Source: Hanleya hanleyi (lineage: Eukaryota; Mollusca; Polyplacophora; Lepidopleurida; Hanleyidae). Taken from it: a stretch of DNA of 64,000 nt. This document shows, piece after piece, positions 32,561-45,519 of this stretch. The notes under the pieces are model-generated. The model was not told where the DNA came from. It made no database searches and was given only the letters and a program-made list of their open reading frames with translations. The stretch's first letter is position 1. Each line of letters begins with the position of its first letter. The stretch lies in assembly GCA_036873755.1 (NCBI GenBank), contig JAVTVY010020238.1, forward strand, positions 1-64,000. The letters run 5' to 3'. A program made the translations under genes and the position numbers.

Positions 32561-33766
32561 AAATTAATACGGTATTTCCGAGTTGTGACGTTGCATCGCA
32601 AGAGTCAGCGGATCAAACAGTGGGGCATATTCTATATATTGACTATATAGAATATCCATACCTTCACCTTCTATATCAAGGAGTTCAAATGATTCTGAAT
32701 TAAAATGTATTTCTTCAAATTTTAAATCAGTTTACTTTAGTCCATGCCATTGCAAGTGAACTGCCTCACCGTTTCATCTGCCGACGGGTTGGCTACACAA
32801 AGGGACGGCACTCTTGTGACACAACTTGACAACTGTAGACTACTGCATTTTCGATCCAAGGGAGATAATCAGGATTCAGACACCTTCAAAGTTTCAACAT
32901 TACTGGACGGACCAGATCCCATCAGTATTAAGTTTTGTACCATCTTACTATTTTCGAGCATGGTATCATAAAACAGATATCCCAAACTAGCCCAGTAAAC
33001 AGAACATAATTAGCACTCGTTCCTGCTTATAAAATCTTATGTATGTTTCATAGCTCATGCAAAAGTATCAAAGAGATTTGTCTTCGATTCCAGTACCCAA
33101 TGATGACACGTTCAAAAATAAAATACTACAAAACGAAGACGAAGGATCCTCCGGACATTCAGTTTCAGACTAACTTTACTCAATTCACTTGTATTATAAC
33201 AACCGACATCAAGCACAGTTCTAGAAATTTTGAAACTCCTGAAACTTAGAAAGATAATATCTTGGTGTTTTCCAGTGTTCCTTTTCAGTCTTTTTCGCTC
33301 AAATTCAAAATTCTGCAAACAAAATTACAAATCAATCGTTTGTTCTTAGTAACAATGGACACTTTCGCCTATGTTTACGATTGACCCTCTAATTAATAGG
33401 CGACTTGTGCAATGCTGAACAGATATGATTGAAAAGCAATCACTGGACATTATAGTGGACAACACGGACATTTGGTATACGGTACATGAGAAATCTCCAT
33501 AGTTTGGTACCCCCAAATTAATCGGATTCCAGGAACAAAATACGGCATACATTTGCCTTTGTACAGCATTATCTTGTTCGGGACGGTGACCGTTGAGGCG
33601 AAGGTATGAACTTTTGTGGACTGTTTGTTCGGTAACGAAAACAGGGTACTGACTAACCTTATAGTGACAAACTTCAGAAATCGTGAAAACCTACAAACTT
33701 TACTTGATTTCTGCTCACCCGCTTAGTGTTCTGTTGACATCAGTGCAAGTTTACTGTGTCTCTGTG
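32561..33766. other. Non-coding DNA
   Basis: AT-rich; no gene seen. 33,490-33,600 is the ~110-bp dispersed repeat shared with 18,955-19,065. A 'tgaccctctaattaatag' block near 33,380 resembles 16,950-16,970. Confidence 0.55.
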
Positions 33767-33973
33767 GAAATTGTAACAAGTTTACCGACTTTTGCTAGTT
33801 TTGACGTCCCCGTAAATGGTAACATTGGCCCATGTAGGACGAAATGGCTGTCCAGATTTGAACGTTCGTTGATTGCACTGGACATTAAAGAGGATACACG
33901 GAAACGTGCTTTACTGCTTCACTATGTCGGAACGGATGTTGATGAGATTTTCGACACACTTTCAGTCACGTAA
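33767..33973 (+). pseudogene. Gag N-terminal fragment of a Ty3/gypsy-type retrotransposon
   Basis: The last ~65 codons of a 96-codon frame contain 'LPTFASFDV', 'KWLSRFERSLIALDI' and 'KRALLLHYVGTDVDEIFDTL', the pattern typical of the start of gypsy-type Gag proteins in aquatic animals. The frame stops at 33,973 and nothing downstream matches pol. A short dead fragment. Confidence 0.55.
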
Positions 33974-34269
33974 TCGTGCACATTCCACAAATAATTATCA
34001 ACATGTCGCTATTGTGGATTTAGCCTGCCACAACAGTATGTCACATGACGTCTTTTATATTTACATCTTGATTTCTTATTCACACAAATCACTTTCACAA
34101 CACAGTCACAAGTATTGACATTCCAGTTTTATTTCACTTGAAAGACATTATTGGTGATGTGCCACACGAGTGCTACAGGCAATAACATATTGGGTTAAGT
34201 GTTAACGACGTTCAGCAATTGTGGTGGATATTCCATTTCGCATGAACAGTTCGAGCAGCTAAGACTCTA

Positions 34270-34850
34270 TGTCATGTGTTCATCAGTTAACGTTCTTTCT
34301 TGTTATCATTATTCGCACGATTGTTCAATTCAAAGAAAGAGAGAGATGTAATGTCGAGGGCTACTTTCGTTAGGTATTTTACCGAGGTTTTGATCGATAC
34401 ATCACTCAACAGTTCACCCAAGACTCCCAGGCCCCATCGGAAGGCAAGTATCCCGACCGTTTTTCTTGGATGTAATGGTTTACATAGCTGTGTGCATCGT
34501 ACTGTCAAGCCACCATCCAACCCATTATGCAAAATTGAGAGAGAGTTCCTGTCGAAAATGAAGTGTGATTATGACTTTCCCAATTTGAAATGCCAACGGT
34601 TGTCCGATGTCGTCCCTTATATCGAAGGCGATGTTACTGACGTCGGCCTGTCGTACACAACTTCGTACCACGCCGTGTCTTGTTGCACGTTGCACCATGT
34701 GTAAGGGAACTGCATATCCACTGGGCCACACTCCCAACGTCCAGGGAGATATAAGACGTGTGGCAGCTGCGTGACATAATGGGCGAACTGTAGTCGCGAA
34801 TCCCCTTAAACGAGATATTACTGGGCACTGTGAGGTAAAACAAGAGGATT
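34270..34850 (-). pseudogene. Relic B: penton gene fragments
   Basis: Minus-strand frames match the penton of A in pieces: start 'MFYLTVPSNIS' near 34,843, the 'GRWECG..D.Q.P.TW' part near 34,700-34,745, and the end 'IAFDIRDDIGQPLAFQIGKV' with 'TLHFRQE' at 34,525-34,600. The middle ~120 codons are deleted and several frameshifts are present. Confidence 0.65.
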
Positions 34851-34869
34851 GAGCCTTCCCTCGTGAACT

Positions 34870-35390
34870 CTTGTGCAAAAATCCTGCTATCCTATGGGCG
34901 AAACCTGTGGCCTGCGTGGACGCATCATCTCATTCACCAAATTCATCATGTGGGTGCCGGGAACCACATGGTTCGGGATCAGCAGGTCATATTTCTCGAA
35001 CCAGGGCATGCTCGGATTGTCTTTCAAACGCTCCAGCTACAAGTCACGCCTCTTTTTGATAGAGGTCTCTCCATGACTTCCACTTCGACCCACTGCGGGG
35101 CTGATGGTGGTGTACGTGCGGTATACCGGTGGCTGTTGGAGAGACGGACGTTGGAGTGCGACTGACGGTGACAAGTATTGAACCATAATCGTCATATATT
35201 CGTCATTGAACCGTAAACGCCAAGTGCCTGATTGTATTCTGTGATACTATTGCCCAAATTCCGCCATTATAAAATCTGTCTCATGTTCTCATGACGGTAG
35301 GTGGGATCCGGTATGGAGATTGCAGGATTTGATTCAGTCGCGGTTCCACCAGGGCCATTTTTGTTCGTTTGCTCCATTATTGACCGAAGC
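34870..35390 (-). pseudogene. Relic B: proline-rich Polinton gene
   Basis: Scattered minus-strand matches to the gene at 27,995-28,771, including the 'VPGTH..NLVNE' block near 34,930-34,970 and the Pro-rich linker near 35,110-35,160. Many frameshifts and stops. Confidence 0.5.
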
Positions 35391-35404
35391 GTCGACCCGT
35401 TTGG

Positions 35405-35715
35405 GGCCGAAAACAGTGACAACCAAAGACACTAAGATAGCCACAAGAAACCTGCCTTTCTGTAATATCTTTTTCTTATGTGCTTGTGGGACTCGCTTTT
35501 GTACCGGGGACGGAGACCTGTATTATGCTTGACCAACTTAGCCTTCTTAGCCAGAATCAGTGGAACGTTCCATTTTAAAGTGTTATGATCAATCTCGCAC
35601 AAACAACGCTCGAGCTCGGGATCCGCCTCAGGCACAATGGTCCGGACCCAGTCAGATGAGGCTGTCTTCTACACTCGGAACGTGGCTGCATGCTTCCGTA
35701 CTCGTGCCGACATGA
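35405..35715 (-). pseudogene. Relic B: small basic Polinton protein
   Basis: Minus-strand frame 35,432-35,635 contains 'NVPLILAKKAKLVKHNTGLR', matching the small basic protein at 28,768-29,107. An in-frame N-terminal part reaches a start near 35,714. Same gene order as in A. Confidence 0.6.
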
Positions 35716-36003
35716 CACCTCGCTATTTATCCTTTCTTCTGGATCTCTCTGAGAACGATTCACAGCTAGAGATGGAATATAATCTACCGTATTCGCGGGT
35801 CCGAGTGTGACGTGCCGGGGCAACTTTTCCTGTGGAGTCATATGGTTGCTTTTCAGTCGCCAGACGCCGTCAATTTTTCCCAACTCATGCATATCGCTCC
35901 AATAGCCCTGCACCATGGTCATCGCCACTGGGTGTGCTTCGGGTATATTAGGTCGCGGGTTTGAGGTCACTGACCGCATGTTCTGTGTGGGTCCTGGGAG
36001 CAC
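35716..36003 (-). pseudogene. Relic B: unrecognised open segment absent from A and C
   Basis: The upper part of a 142-codon minus-strand frame (to 36,003) has a polar, fairly uniform composition and no match to the retained genes of A or C. It lies between the ATPase and basic-protein relics, a spot where A and C have deletions. It may be a gene the other copies lost, or an unrelated insertion. Confidence 0.3.
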
Positions 36004-36585
36004 CCATCCACAAACTCAAAGCACAGTTTCTCCCATTCTCCTCTAATAATCAGAAGAGAGCGAGATAAACGAAAACAAGGGTAACTTGTTGGCCATGTTA
36101 TTATCCCATCCAACACAGCGAACCCAAGCTGCGGAAACCGTTTTGAATACGTTTACATAACGCTCATGTATATCTCCCCATCGTATGAGGTCCGGAGTTG
36201 GTGGTGGTTTGCATCCTCACCACAGCGCTTGTTCCATTTCACAGGCTCATGTATCAACCCTGCCTCCAATAGCGAAAGTTGACCTTTACTACGTTGCTAT
36301 GGCGTGTAGGGGAAAACCCAAGCAGGCACGGTTCAGTTTGAATGCGGCCGAACATCTCCTTCAGTTTTGCACATGAGCGAATTACTTTTCATATGCTCTG
36401 TCCAGATAAACAGAGAAAATAACCTCCAGATAATTCTTTTTAACGCTAGGTCAACAGAGGTATTATGCAGACTTGAAAAGTAATCGAAATGTTCGACAAA
36501 CATCCATTTTACTATATATGATGTCCCATCCGGCGATGTGCGCGCGGTCCGGAATCCAGTCCAAAAATCTGACTGATAGCTGGGG
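36004..36585. other. Non-coding DNA inside relic B
   Basis: No match to Polinton genes seen. Confidence 0.4.
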
Positions 36586-36589
36586 TATT

Positions 36590-37075
36590 ATTAGACCCCC
36601 AGCAAGGTGGTTTTGGTGGTTTGCTGCAGGTCGATGAACATATGCGTGCTTTGTCGCATCTTTAAAGGCTTCCCGTGTAAACGAGTGCGACCGAGATTAA
36701 TTTGCCTCTCCATGTACGTCAGTTGACACGTGTCTCTGGGGTTTTCCAATGATTTTTGTTTTTACTAAATTACAAATTCCAAACAATGTAGATGACGTCT
36801 CGTGTACATCAGTTGAGAGATGTCTGGGGTTTTCCAATGAGTTTGTTTTCACTAAACAAATTCTAAACTATGTAAATGACGCTAAGCCTCCGAAGTTGAA
36901 TCAGCCGAGCCTCAGTTTTCGCTATGTGGACAGCCCTCCACAACGGTGACTCCCCGTAACTCCACACGACCCGGGCGATGGGTGGAGTAATCATGTTGTT
37001 GGCGAGTCGAATGAGCTCCTGGACGAAATTAGTCTTGTCTGACCTCGTTGGTCGAGAAATGAGGCATGTTGTCAC
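36590..37075 (-). pseudogene. Relic B: packaging ATPase with decayed P-loop
   Basis: 37,075-36,865 (minus) carries a degraded P-loop region ('RPTRSDKT', where the family has a GxxxxGK[ST] loop) and then jumps to 'RRLSVIYIV' by an internal deletion. 36,590-36,790 holds 'NPRDTCQL' and 'FIDLQQTTK', matching the C-terminal half kept in A. Walker B lies in the deleted part. Shows that the ATPase was a full separate gene in this family. Confidence 0.65.
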
Positions 37076-37149
37076 ATGGCTATAGTTGTATCCTTTGGCG
37101 AGGTAACTCGCTCTCGAAAATCTGGTATGGGTGCATGGGACGCTTAGGA

Positions 37150-37490
37150 AGAGGTTTTACCTCGGTGAGTAAGCGTCTGTGGTATCGGGGTAGGTCGTAC
37201 CGTGGTGGGCTGGGTCTGTGGCGTAGAGGTCGGTCGTACCGTGATAGGAAGGATCGATTGAGGGAGCCTCTGTATCCAATGTTGGTCGGAGAGTTGGGGT
37301 GACACTGATGGTCGGTTGGGATATGACTGGGTCGGTGAGCGTGGCCCTGACGTTCCCCAATGTCGTCTAACCTGCCGTCACGTGCCGATAATTCGTCGTC
37401 CTAGTCCGGTTGAGTAGCCTTATGACGGTCGCCACTTTCATACAAGACGCCCAGGAGAACCAAGACAGTTATTCCAACACTCACTTCTTT
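37150..37490 (-). pseudogene. Relic B: membrane protein gene
   Basis: Near 37,490-37,440 a minus-strand stretch reads 'VSVGITVLVLLGVLY', matching the transmembrane helix of the gene at 29,229-29,819. A Thr/Pro-rich frame follows to 37,157, like the ectodomain of the element C copy. Confidence 0.5.
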
Positions 37491-37499
37491 TGTTTGGAG

Positions 37500-37840
37500 T
37501 GTCAGCGATGTCACCCTCTCTCCACAACGTACCCTTTATCGGTTCCACTTGGAGATCTTCCAAGGTTTGACGACTTGTGATGACAAAGGGTCCATGGGAG
37601 CTTGGCGACATGGCTGGATGCCCTCTGAACACTGCAGTGATAAGCCCGATTGATTGTAACCGTCCACGAGTTTCGGGAGCACATCGATGTACTGTCGTGC
37701 ATTCTTGATCGCAAAAATGTTTGTACATCCGGCCTTTAAAGGTACGATTGAATCTGAGTAAACCCGTACACTCGGTGCGCATACGCGTATATGCCCTTTC
37801 GAGTCACCGTACCTACTATGGCTCTGCACCCAACAAGAGC
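37500..37840 (-). pseudogene. Relic B: integrase fragment
   Basis: Contains 'RFNRTFKGRMYKHF' near 37,720-37,760 and 'ARQYIDVLPKLVDGYNQ' near 37,640-37,690 in different frames, matching the integrase after its catalytic Glu. The catalytic core is mostly lost. Confidence 0.65.
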
Positions 37841-40555
37841 TTCGTGGGCGTGGGATATTCGTTGCGTCTCCAGAATCGTATTCTGCCCTCCGAGCCCTGA
37901 GGATCCTAGGCCCATATGCGCATCCGACTCTGTGCAGTCTCTTCTACTGATGTGTCTATTGCGGCTGCTTGATATGGCATGTCTCTGTATTCTGTTTACA
38001 CCCAAAGCCTTACAACACTTGTGTAATACGAACATATTCCAATACGAGCTGCGCTTTGTCTACTACGGATGACGTCGCAGATGACGTTATTTGTTCACTG
38101 GCTACACAGGATTCCCAGGTTCTCAGGATCCACATATATCTACATGGTCTACATGCCTCTTCCATGGTCTAGAGTAATAGTTAGGCTTAGTTCCCCAGTG
38201 ATGAGAAGACCGTAACGGCGCTTTCTCTACTACTGATGACGTTATCCTCACACCGCGGCCTAAAAACCGTCCACATCATGAACCTGTTCAACTCCGACAT
38301 ACCCGCTTCTATGGGTCAGTGTATAAGGGTATATATGTACAGATGTCCCCAGTACGCATTCGAGCGACTCTGCGCTTTCTCTAATACTCCCGGAGTGTGC
38401 ATGCTCTTCATGGAGTCCATTCCCTACTGCCTAAGTCTGTTATCCCCCGTTATACCGGCGTTTGTGAGCCATAAGATATTTAGGTACCGGTACGCATATC
38501 CCCAGTGAGCAGACGAACATGCACTTTCTCTTTTGGTGCGCAACATGACGTAAGGTACGGTACCCCAGTTTTAGGCTACACCACGATTGCTTCAATACGA
38601 CACCCTGTACGACCCATTAATTTTGGACGATGATTGGCCCATAACTCGCCCTAACTCTCCCATGCGCCTTTGCCCTTTCTCTGCGCTTTCATGGTACTGA
38701 TGACGTCACCGGTGGCGTCACAGTCTCAGCCAATAACACTCGATGACCGCGTTGGTCATCTTGGGTCACAATGGCCTACACTCCTATTGACTGAATCATT
38801 TAACCATATTATACAAACAATTTTATCTCCGCCCCCCAACTCCCCCTTTCCTTCCTACCAATTCCACACATGATAAAACATCGACCCCTCTTTCTCTTTC
38901 CCAAACTGTCCACAGTGATTATACAACTTGCGCCAGCGTAACGATCAACCCATTGAGCAGGTTGTCTCATTCCAAGTAAATCAGAAAATAAAAAACAAGA
39001 AAATGTTGACCGTACATTGTTTCGACTAAGTCAGTCACATGAGGAGGACGATAAACAGGCCTCAAATTCTAACAGAGATAAATTGTTGCAGAAAATTATA
39101 CGATTCGCTATTGAACTATTGATTCGCAACAATGTAATATTACTGCTCCAACTGCGACAAATGATAAAAAAAATGTTGCAAAACAATCTGCAGCAAAGTA
39201 CAATTGTATCACATTACAATGTTTATCGCAAAGTTTACCATTGAATGTCAAGCCTTTCATTGAGAAACTATCTTTTAGTCCAACGCACACAGCGAACATT
39301 TTGTTGCATTAGAACAAAAACGTGTTTCGTGTTTTTGCCTGCTTTTGTTCGTGTTCCCCGCACACAGTGAACATATCATATCGAAATGAATGGGCGACAA
39401 TTTTGTCACATGGGCGAGGCTCGCCATTTGATTCGTTAATAGTTGGAAAATGTTCCGAGAAATGTTCGCAGTCACCGCACACAGACGACAAAAACTTGTT
39501 TCAGGACGAAATATGTACGCAATATCAAACAAGTTTGATCTCACGAACATTTGTTCCGGACAGATGTTTTCTGTTTTTATGTGCCCCGCACACAGCAGAC
39601 AAAATCAGACTGTTTTTTTGGTTCTGATGCAACAAAATGTTAGCTGTGTCCATTGGGCTTTACCAGAATTATTAAAATATTGAATAAATTTAATTTTTCC
39701 AAAAAATCACTGTTTATATCAGGCCTACCCATCTTATGTGTCATTAAGACTATCTTGAAAAGAGTTTCTTGAAGACAAAAAAATGGCGACTTGATGATGT
39801 GGCATCTATACACATAAAACTTTGCATAAAGAGGACAAAAGTTGAATCTGCCAATATGCCCGAAAAAACATAACCTTGAATAATTGCAAATCTAAGTGAA
39901 GACAGTCATTCAGACAAGTAGTATAGACAGAGCATGAAACATTAGGTTGACCTGGTGTAAGAATCTGGCGTAGAGGTCAAGTGCATTATAGTCCCGGCAA
40001 AGGTGTGCGCCGTCTCAATAATTTGCATATTGGAGAGGTCATGTGGAGGTCACGTGGCGGTCAAGTGCATGGGGCATGTATTCCTCCGCGGTGATACGGT
40101 CTGGCGGTGATGCAGTCGCGGGAAAAAGCCTCCGCGGACAGAAAGTAGTCCCTTGTCAACCAGATGACTTCCAATGTTAATCTATACGAGGAATGCATGT
40201 ATGGACCCTAGTATCTTTCTAATGTTAGGAATGCATGTACTGACCTTTAACATCCGGAACCTTTTCAACATCCGGATGACGTCATGTGTGACGTCACTTC
40301 CGGTGTGACTCTATCGGGCGTGACCTTGGAGCGGGGAGGGTCGAAAAAAATACCTGAAACCATCGAAAGGAAGACTTATAGTAATAAACATAATCTATAG
40401 ATGTTGTACCATGTTATTAGGACCAGTCTAGCATCCGTGTGACCCATGGCCGAGCGTTTATTGTCCAGTACATCTTCGCAAAAAAATCAGCAAAACAAAA
40501 TGGCGGCTCCGCTTGCTGTGGGGATGCCGTTTCGGCATCACGGCATGGGAAGTGG
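37841..40555. other. Non-coding DNA with degraded arm repeats
   Basis: 37,841-38,760 has scattered 'gatgacgtca'-like sites, probably decayed arm repeat. 39,280-39,620 has several imperfect 'cgcacacag.gaaca' units. 40,190-40,330 holds 'taggaatgcatgtactgac' and 'catccggatgacgtcat', also found near 46,640-46,860 and 50,015-50,040. No gene seen. Confidence 0.5.
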
Positions 40556-40559
40556 GTGC

Positions 40560-41270
40560 ATGTAAAAGTTTCTCCAGAAAAAAAAATAAAACGCGGAACA
40601 CGGACTTTACCCTTACAATAGGGAAAACTCCTATCAACCATGTTCAAAAGGGGTAATATCGGTCCCCCGGGCTTATCGTGGCCTGCATATCAAGTCATGG
40701 GTGGGTGTATGTAAAATGAGGATTTGTCCCGAAAATATAAAAAGCGGAACGCGGACTTTACCCCTAAAATAGGGGAAAACCCCTATCTACTATATCCAAA
40801 AGGGCTAATATCGGTCCCTGGGCTTATCGGGGCCTGCCTATCAAATCATGGGTGGGTGTACGTAAAATGAGGATTTGTCTCCGAAAATATAAAAAGCGGA
40901 ACATGGACTTTACCCCTACAATAGGGAAAACCCCTATCAACCATATCCAAAAGGGCTAATATCGGTCCCCCGGGCTTATCGTGGCCTGCATATCAAGTCA
41001 TGGGTGGGTGTATGTAAAATGAGGATTTGTCCCGAAAATATAAAAAGCGGAACGCGGACTTTACCCCTAAAATAGGGGAAAACCCCTATCTACTATATCC
41101 AAAAGGGCTAATATCGGTCCCTGGGCTTATCGGGGACTGCCTATCAAGTCATGGGTGGGTGTATGTAAAATGAGGATTTGTTCCTGAAAATATAAAAAGT
41201 GGAACACGGACTTTACCCCTACAATAGGGGAATGATTCGCACATTTGCATCTATACGAGAAAATGCCTGT
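40560..41270. repeat. ~153-bp tandem repeat, about four to five copies
   Basis: Copies of 'atcaagtcatgggtgggtgt' start near 40,690, 40,846, 40,996 and 41,149, each followed by 'aaaaagcggaacgcggactt'. The unit is a variant of the 1,150-1,420 block of the left arm, here amplified. Confidence 0.9.
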
Positions 41271-41279
41271 ATGGGGTAA

Positions 41280-41960
41280 GGGAGTGGTCATTTTTTGTGG
41301 ATTTTAATATGGGTTGTGGGGTCTTGTTTTCTTCGTCACGCCACGTAAAAGACGATGGGAGGGGTCTCGAAGTTAAGCGGTGAAATTTTTCGAAAAGTTC
41401 ACGGAGGGTTGGATAGGCCCATATGCCCATACTGGCTCAGTGGATAGGTCCATACTGGGCAATTCACACATGTTCATTGCGGTATGGGTTGTGGGATCTT
41501 GTTTTTCACGTCTCACCACGTAGAACACGATGGGCGGTTTCCCGAAGGCAAGCGGAGATTTTTTTTTTGAAAAAGTCACTGCGCGCAGGCGTAGTGGATA
41601 AATAGTGCTGGGTGGACGTTTGGGGTCTAGGTGAGCCCCTAGTGGTCCGATGGTGTCGTGTGAGGTCTTATTTTCAAGCTCTCGTGGAGGAGCATCCGAC
41701 TGGACTAATGTATCGTCCGTTTTCAATATTCTGCGCATGCGCAGTCTGGCCGTAGTATAGAAAGCAGGCATTTTGGGGGTGCGTGGAGGTGTGTTTGGAG
41801 TAGAGATGGACCACTATTGGTCCGAATGGGTAGTGGCAGGTGTCAAAGTGAAGCTCTTGTGGGGTAGAGTCAGAATGGTGAGTTGTTTTATTGCAAGTCG
41901 CGTCAATCTGCGCATGCGCAGTTGGGTGCAGTAAGTAAAGTGGTCATTTTGGGGGGGCGT
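41280..41960. repeat. Partial arm-repeat copy
   Basis: Matches ~1,420-2,110 of the left arm, with two TGCGCATGCGCA sites (~41,732 and 41,908). It runs directly into the minisatellites on its right. Confidence 0.75.
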
Positions 41961-42310
41961 GGATGTACCTTGCGCATGTTCATATTCATGTACTCTGTGC
42001 ATGTGCATGTACAGGTAATCTATCCATATACATGTTCCTTGTCCATGTACATGTACCCTGTCCATGTACATGTACTTTGTGCATGTACATGTACATACAC
42101 TCTGCGCATGTCCATGTAATTTTTGCATATACTGTACATTTACTATGTGCCTATGCGCATGTTCATGTATTCTGTGCATATCCATGTACATATACTGTGT
42201 GTCTGAACATGTACTATATGCCTGTACAGGTAATCTGTCAATGTACATGTTCCTTGCCCATGTAAATGTACTCTGCGCATGTCCATGTATTCTGTGAATA
42301 TCCATGCACA
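41960..42310. repeat. CATGTACATG-rich minisatellite
   Basis: Irregular ~18-30-bp units built from 'catgtccatgta' and 'gtgcatgtacatgta'. Open frames here are by-products of the repeat. Confidence 0.85.
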
Positions 42311-44117
42311 GGTACATGTGCTGTATTATACAATATCTGTCCTCTATTATACCATATAGGTCCTGTATTGTACCATATCCTTGCTGTATTATACCATATC
42401 TGTCCTGCTTTATTCCAAATCTGTGCTGTATTATACCATATCTGTCCGAAATTATACCATATCCGTGCTGTATTATAACATATCTGTCCTGTGTTATACA
42501 ATATCTGTCCTGTTTTATACCATACCTGTCCCGTATTGTACCATATATGTCCTGCATTATACAATATATGTTCTGTATTACACTAAATCTGTGCTGTAGT
42601 ATACAGTATCTGTCCTGTATTATACCAAATCTGTGTTGTATTATACCATATCTGTCCTTTATTGTACCATATATGTCCTGTATTACGCAATATATGTCCT
42701 CTATTATACCATATCTGTCCTTTATTATACCATATATGTGCTGTATTATACCATATCTGTCCTCTGTTGACAATATTTGTCATGTATTATACAATATCTG
42801 TGCTGTATTATACCATATCTGTACTGTGTTATACAATATCTGTCCTGTTTTTTACCATACCTGTCCTGTATTGTACCATAAAATGTCCTGTATTATACAA
42901 TATATGTTCTGTTTTATACCAAATCTGAGCTGTATTATACAGTATCTGTCCTGTATTATACCAAATCTGTGCTGCATTATACCATATCTGTCCTGTATTG
43001 TACCATATATGTTCTGCATTATATAATATTTGTCCTGTATTATACAATATGTTCTGTTTTATACCAAATCTGTGCTGTATTATACCATATCTGTCCTGTA
43101 TTATACCAAATCTGTACTGTATTATACAATATCTGTCCTGTATTGTACCATATCTGTGCTGTATTATACAATATCTGTCCTGTATTATACAATATCTGTC
43201 CCGCATTATACCATATTCGTGCTGTATTATACCATATCTGTCCTGTGTTTACAATATTTGTCCTGTATATTACCATATCTGTGCTGTATTATACCATATC
43301 TGTGCTACATTGTAACATATATGTCCTGTACTATACAATATATTTTCTGTATTATACCATATTTGCCCTCTACTATACCATATCTCTGCTGTATTATACC
43401 ATATCTGTCCTGAATTATACCATATCTGTGCTGTATTATACCATATCTGATATCTGTCCTGTATTATACCAAGTCTGTCCTGTATTGTACCATATTTGTC
43501 CTGTATTATACAATGTATGTTCTGTTTTATACCCAATCTGTGCTGTATTCTACAGTATCTGTCCTGTATTATACCAAATCTGTGCTGTATTATACCATTT
43601 CTGTCCTGTATTTTACCATATATGTTCTGTATTATACAATATTTGTCCTCTATTATACCATATTTGCCCCCTATTATACCATATCTGTGTTGTATTATAC
43701 CACATCTGTCCTGAATTATACCATATCTGTGCTGTACTATACCATATCTGTCCTGTGTTATACAATATCTGTCCTGTATCATACCAAATCTGTGCTGTAT
43801 TATACCATATCTGTCCTGTATTGTACCATATATGTCCTGTATTATACCATATATGTTCTGTATTATACAATATTTGCTCTCTATTATACCATATCTGTGC
43901 TGTATTATACCATATCTGTCCTGAATTGTACCAAATCTGTGCTGTATTATACCATATCTGTCCTGTATTGTACCATACATATTCTGTAATATACAGTATT
44001 TGTCCTCTATTATACCATATCTGTCCCGCATTATACCATATCTGTGCTGTATTATACCATACATGTCCTGTGTTTACAATATTTGTCATGTATTATACAA
44101 TATCTGTCCTGTATTAA
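42311..44117. repeat. 21-bp minisatellite, about 86 copies
   Basis: Unit 'ctgtattataccatatctgt' plus one base (21 bp), with variation at 'tcc/tgc' and 'tta/ttg'. Because 21 is divisible by three and stops are rare in the unit, several frames on both strands stay open for 100-380 codons; these give seven-residue repeats and are not credible genes. Confidence 0.95.
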
Positions 44118-44535
44118 TTATCTGGATTCATAGACTCCGAAGATAAGCTTTACGATTTGGAGTGATAGGATATTCGTGTGTACCGTGAGCCTTGAAAATC
44201 GAGTGCAAAACGCACATCAAACCGATCGAAGTGAGAAATTACAGCCCAGCTCACCAGTTTGATTTGCTTCGATACGGACTTTGACAGCTTTGTGGCGACT
44301 GCTGTACAGGTTAAATGACAGATAAATAACGTGGTTACTCGGTGGGTTATGTAAAATTTCGCTTACCTTTACATCGTTGCTGCATCTGTGCGTTAAAGTT
44401 TGCTGAATGCCAAAAAACTGCCATACTCCGACAGTTTGGACGAAAGTGTGCTTTGTTTACCTCCGGAAATCGCATTTTAGAGCGAAACCTCCCGAGAATG
44501 GCATTTTGATTGGCCAGCGTGTTACAAGGTGTAAC
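44118..44535. other. Non-coding DNA
   Basis: Flank between the minisatellite and the LINE fragment; no gene seen. Confidence 0.5.
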
Positions 44536-45400
44536 CTACAAAGTCGTTTTCTTTTCTCGCGTATTGAGGTAAGGATACAGGGTGTAATCCAGGGTTTTAG
44601 TATTTTTGAGTTTGACAGATTCCCGAGATACGATAGGGAAACATTCTTCGTAGATTGGGTTAAAATTTTCGAGAAACTTATTCATAGCGTTGGTCGAATC
44701 TTCTTGGTTAGTAACCGCTAGCCAGTCTACGTCCTTAAGCTTCTCTGCGAACAGTGTGTGTCTGTCAGGGGTAGTCTTCCGATGCGCCATGTTGTATGTT
44801 TTTTCATGTGTAGACAAAGAGCGAGTGGTGATGTGAAAGACAGGGAAGTAGTCGGTAATGTCTGAGAGAATGATACCTGATAATAGATCGTCTTCATGAA
44901 AGTTAGTATAAATGTGATCTATTAGAGTAGCGGAATTTGCCTTGACTCGGGTAGGTTTGGTGATTTTGGGAAAGAAGTAGAAAGATTTCAGAGTTCAATA
45001 AAAATTGTTTTGAAGGGCCGTGACTGTCTGTTTTAAAGAGATCGATGTTGAAGTCGCCCATAAGTATACATTTTTTTCTTTTCAGGCTTTAGAGTTTGTA
45101 ATATAGGGAGTAGGCTTGAGTTGAAGTAATTGACATTTTTCCCAGGAGGACGGCAAATAATTCCAACAACGTATGCTATTTTGTTATCTAGTATTTCTAG
45201 AAAAAGACTTTCAAACTCATCGTTTTGATCCTCAATTGAGAGATCGTGTCTGAGCTTACAGGTTGTGATAGTGTCCCTGGCGTAGAGAACCAGTCCACCT
45301 CCTTTTTAGTGTGTCTAGATAATGGAAAAGGTTGATAACCGGGAATATTATATAATTCCCCTGTGGAAGAAATATATCTGTCCATCTTCATTTCATTAAG
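44536..45400 (-). pseudogene. LINE (CR1/jockey-type) endonuclease fragment
   Basis: Minus-strand frames joined by frameshifts give an APE-type endonuclease: 'GLVLYARDTITTCKLRHDLS', 'VVGIICRPPG', 'ILMGDFNIDLF', 'TLIDHIYTN' and 'DITDYFPVF' are its usual motifs (GDFN and LIDHI are catalytic-core marks). One frameshift lies in an A-run near 45,072. The part at 44,536-44,817 (93 codons) is the linker before the reverse transcriptase, which is absent. Confidence 0.75.
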
Positions 45401-45519
45401 TCAATGTTCCCATTTCGACCTTGCCTTGATATATCTGACCACCTTCAGTGTTAAAAATCCGAGGTGTAAATTTCACCTTCGAACGAGAGACGAACCAATC
45501 AGAACCTACCCATCGATTG

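Noticed and set aside
36185..36376. 63-codon plus-strand frame in relic B
   Set aside because: No motif, opposite to the relic's coding strand, composition like surrounding non-coding DNA.
39275..39550. Minus-strand frame with several Cys
   Set aside because: Lies in degraded repeated DNA; Cys spacing follows the 'cgcacacag' repeat and no homologous family is recognised.
42304..44117. Long open frames (up to 382 codons, both strands) with seven-residue Tyr/Ile-rich repeats
   Set aside because: They come from a 21-bp minisatellite that lacks stops in several frames; no start context, domain or conservation.
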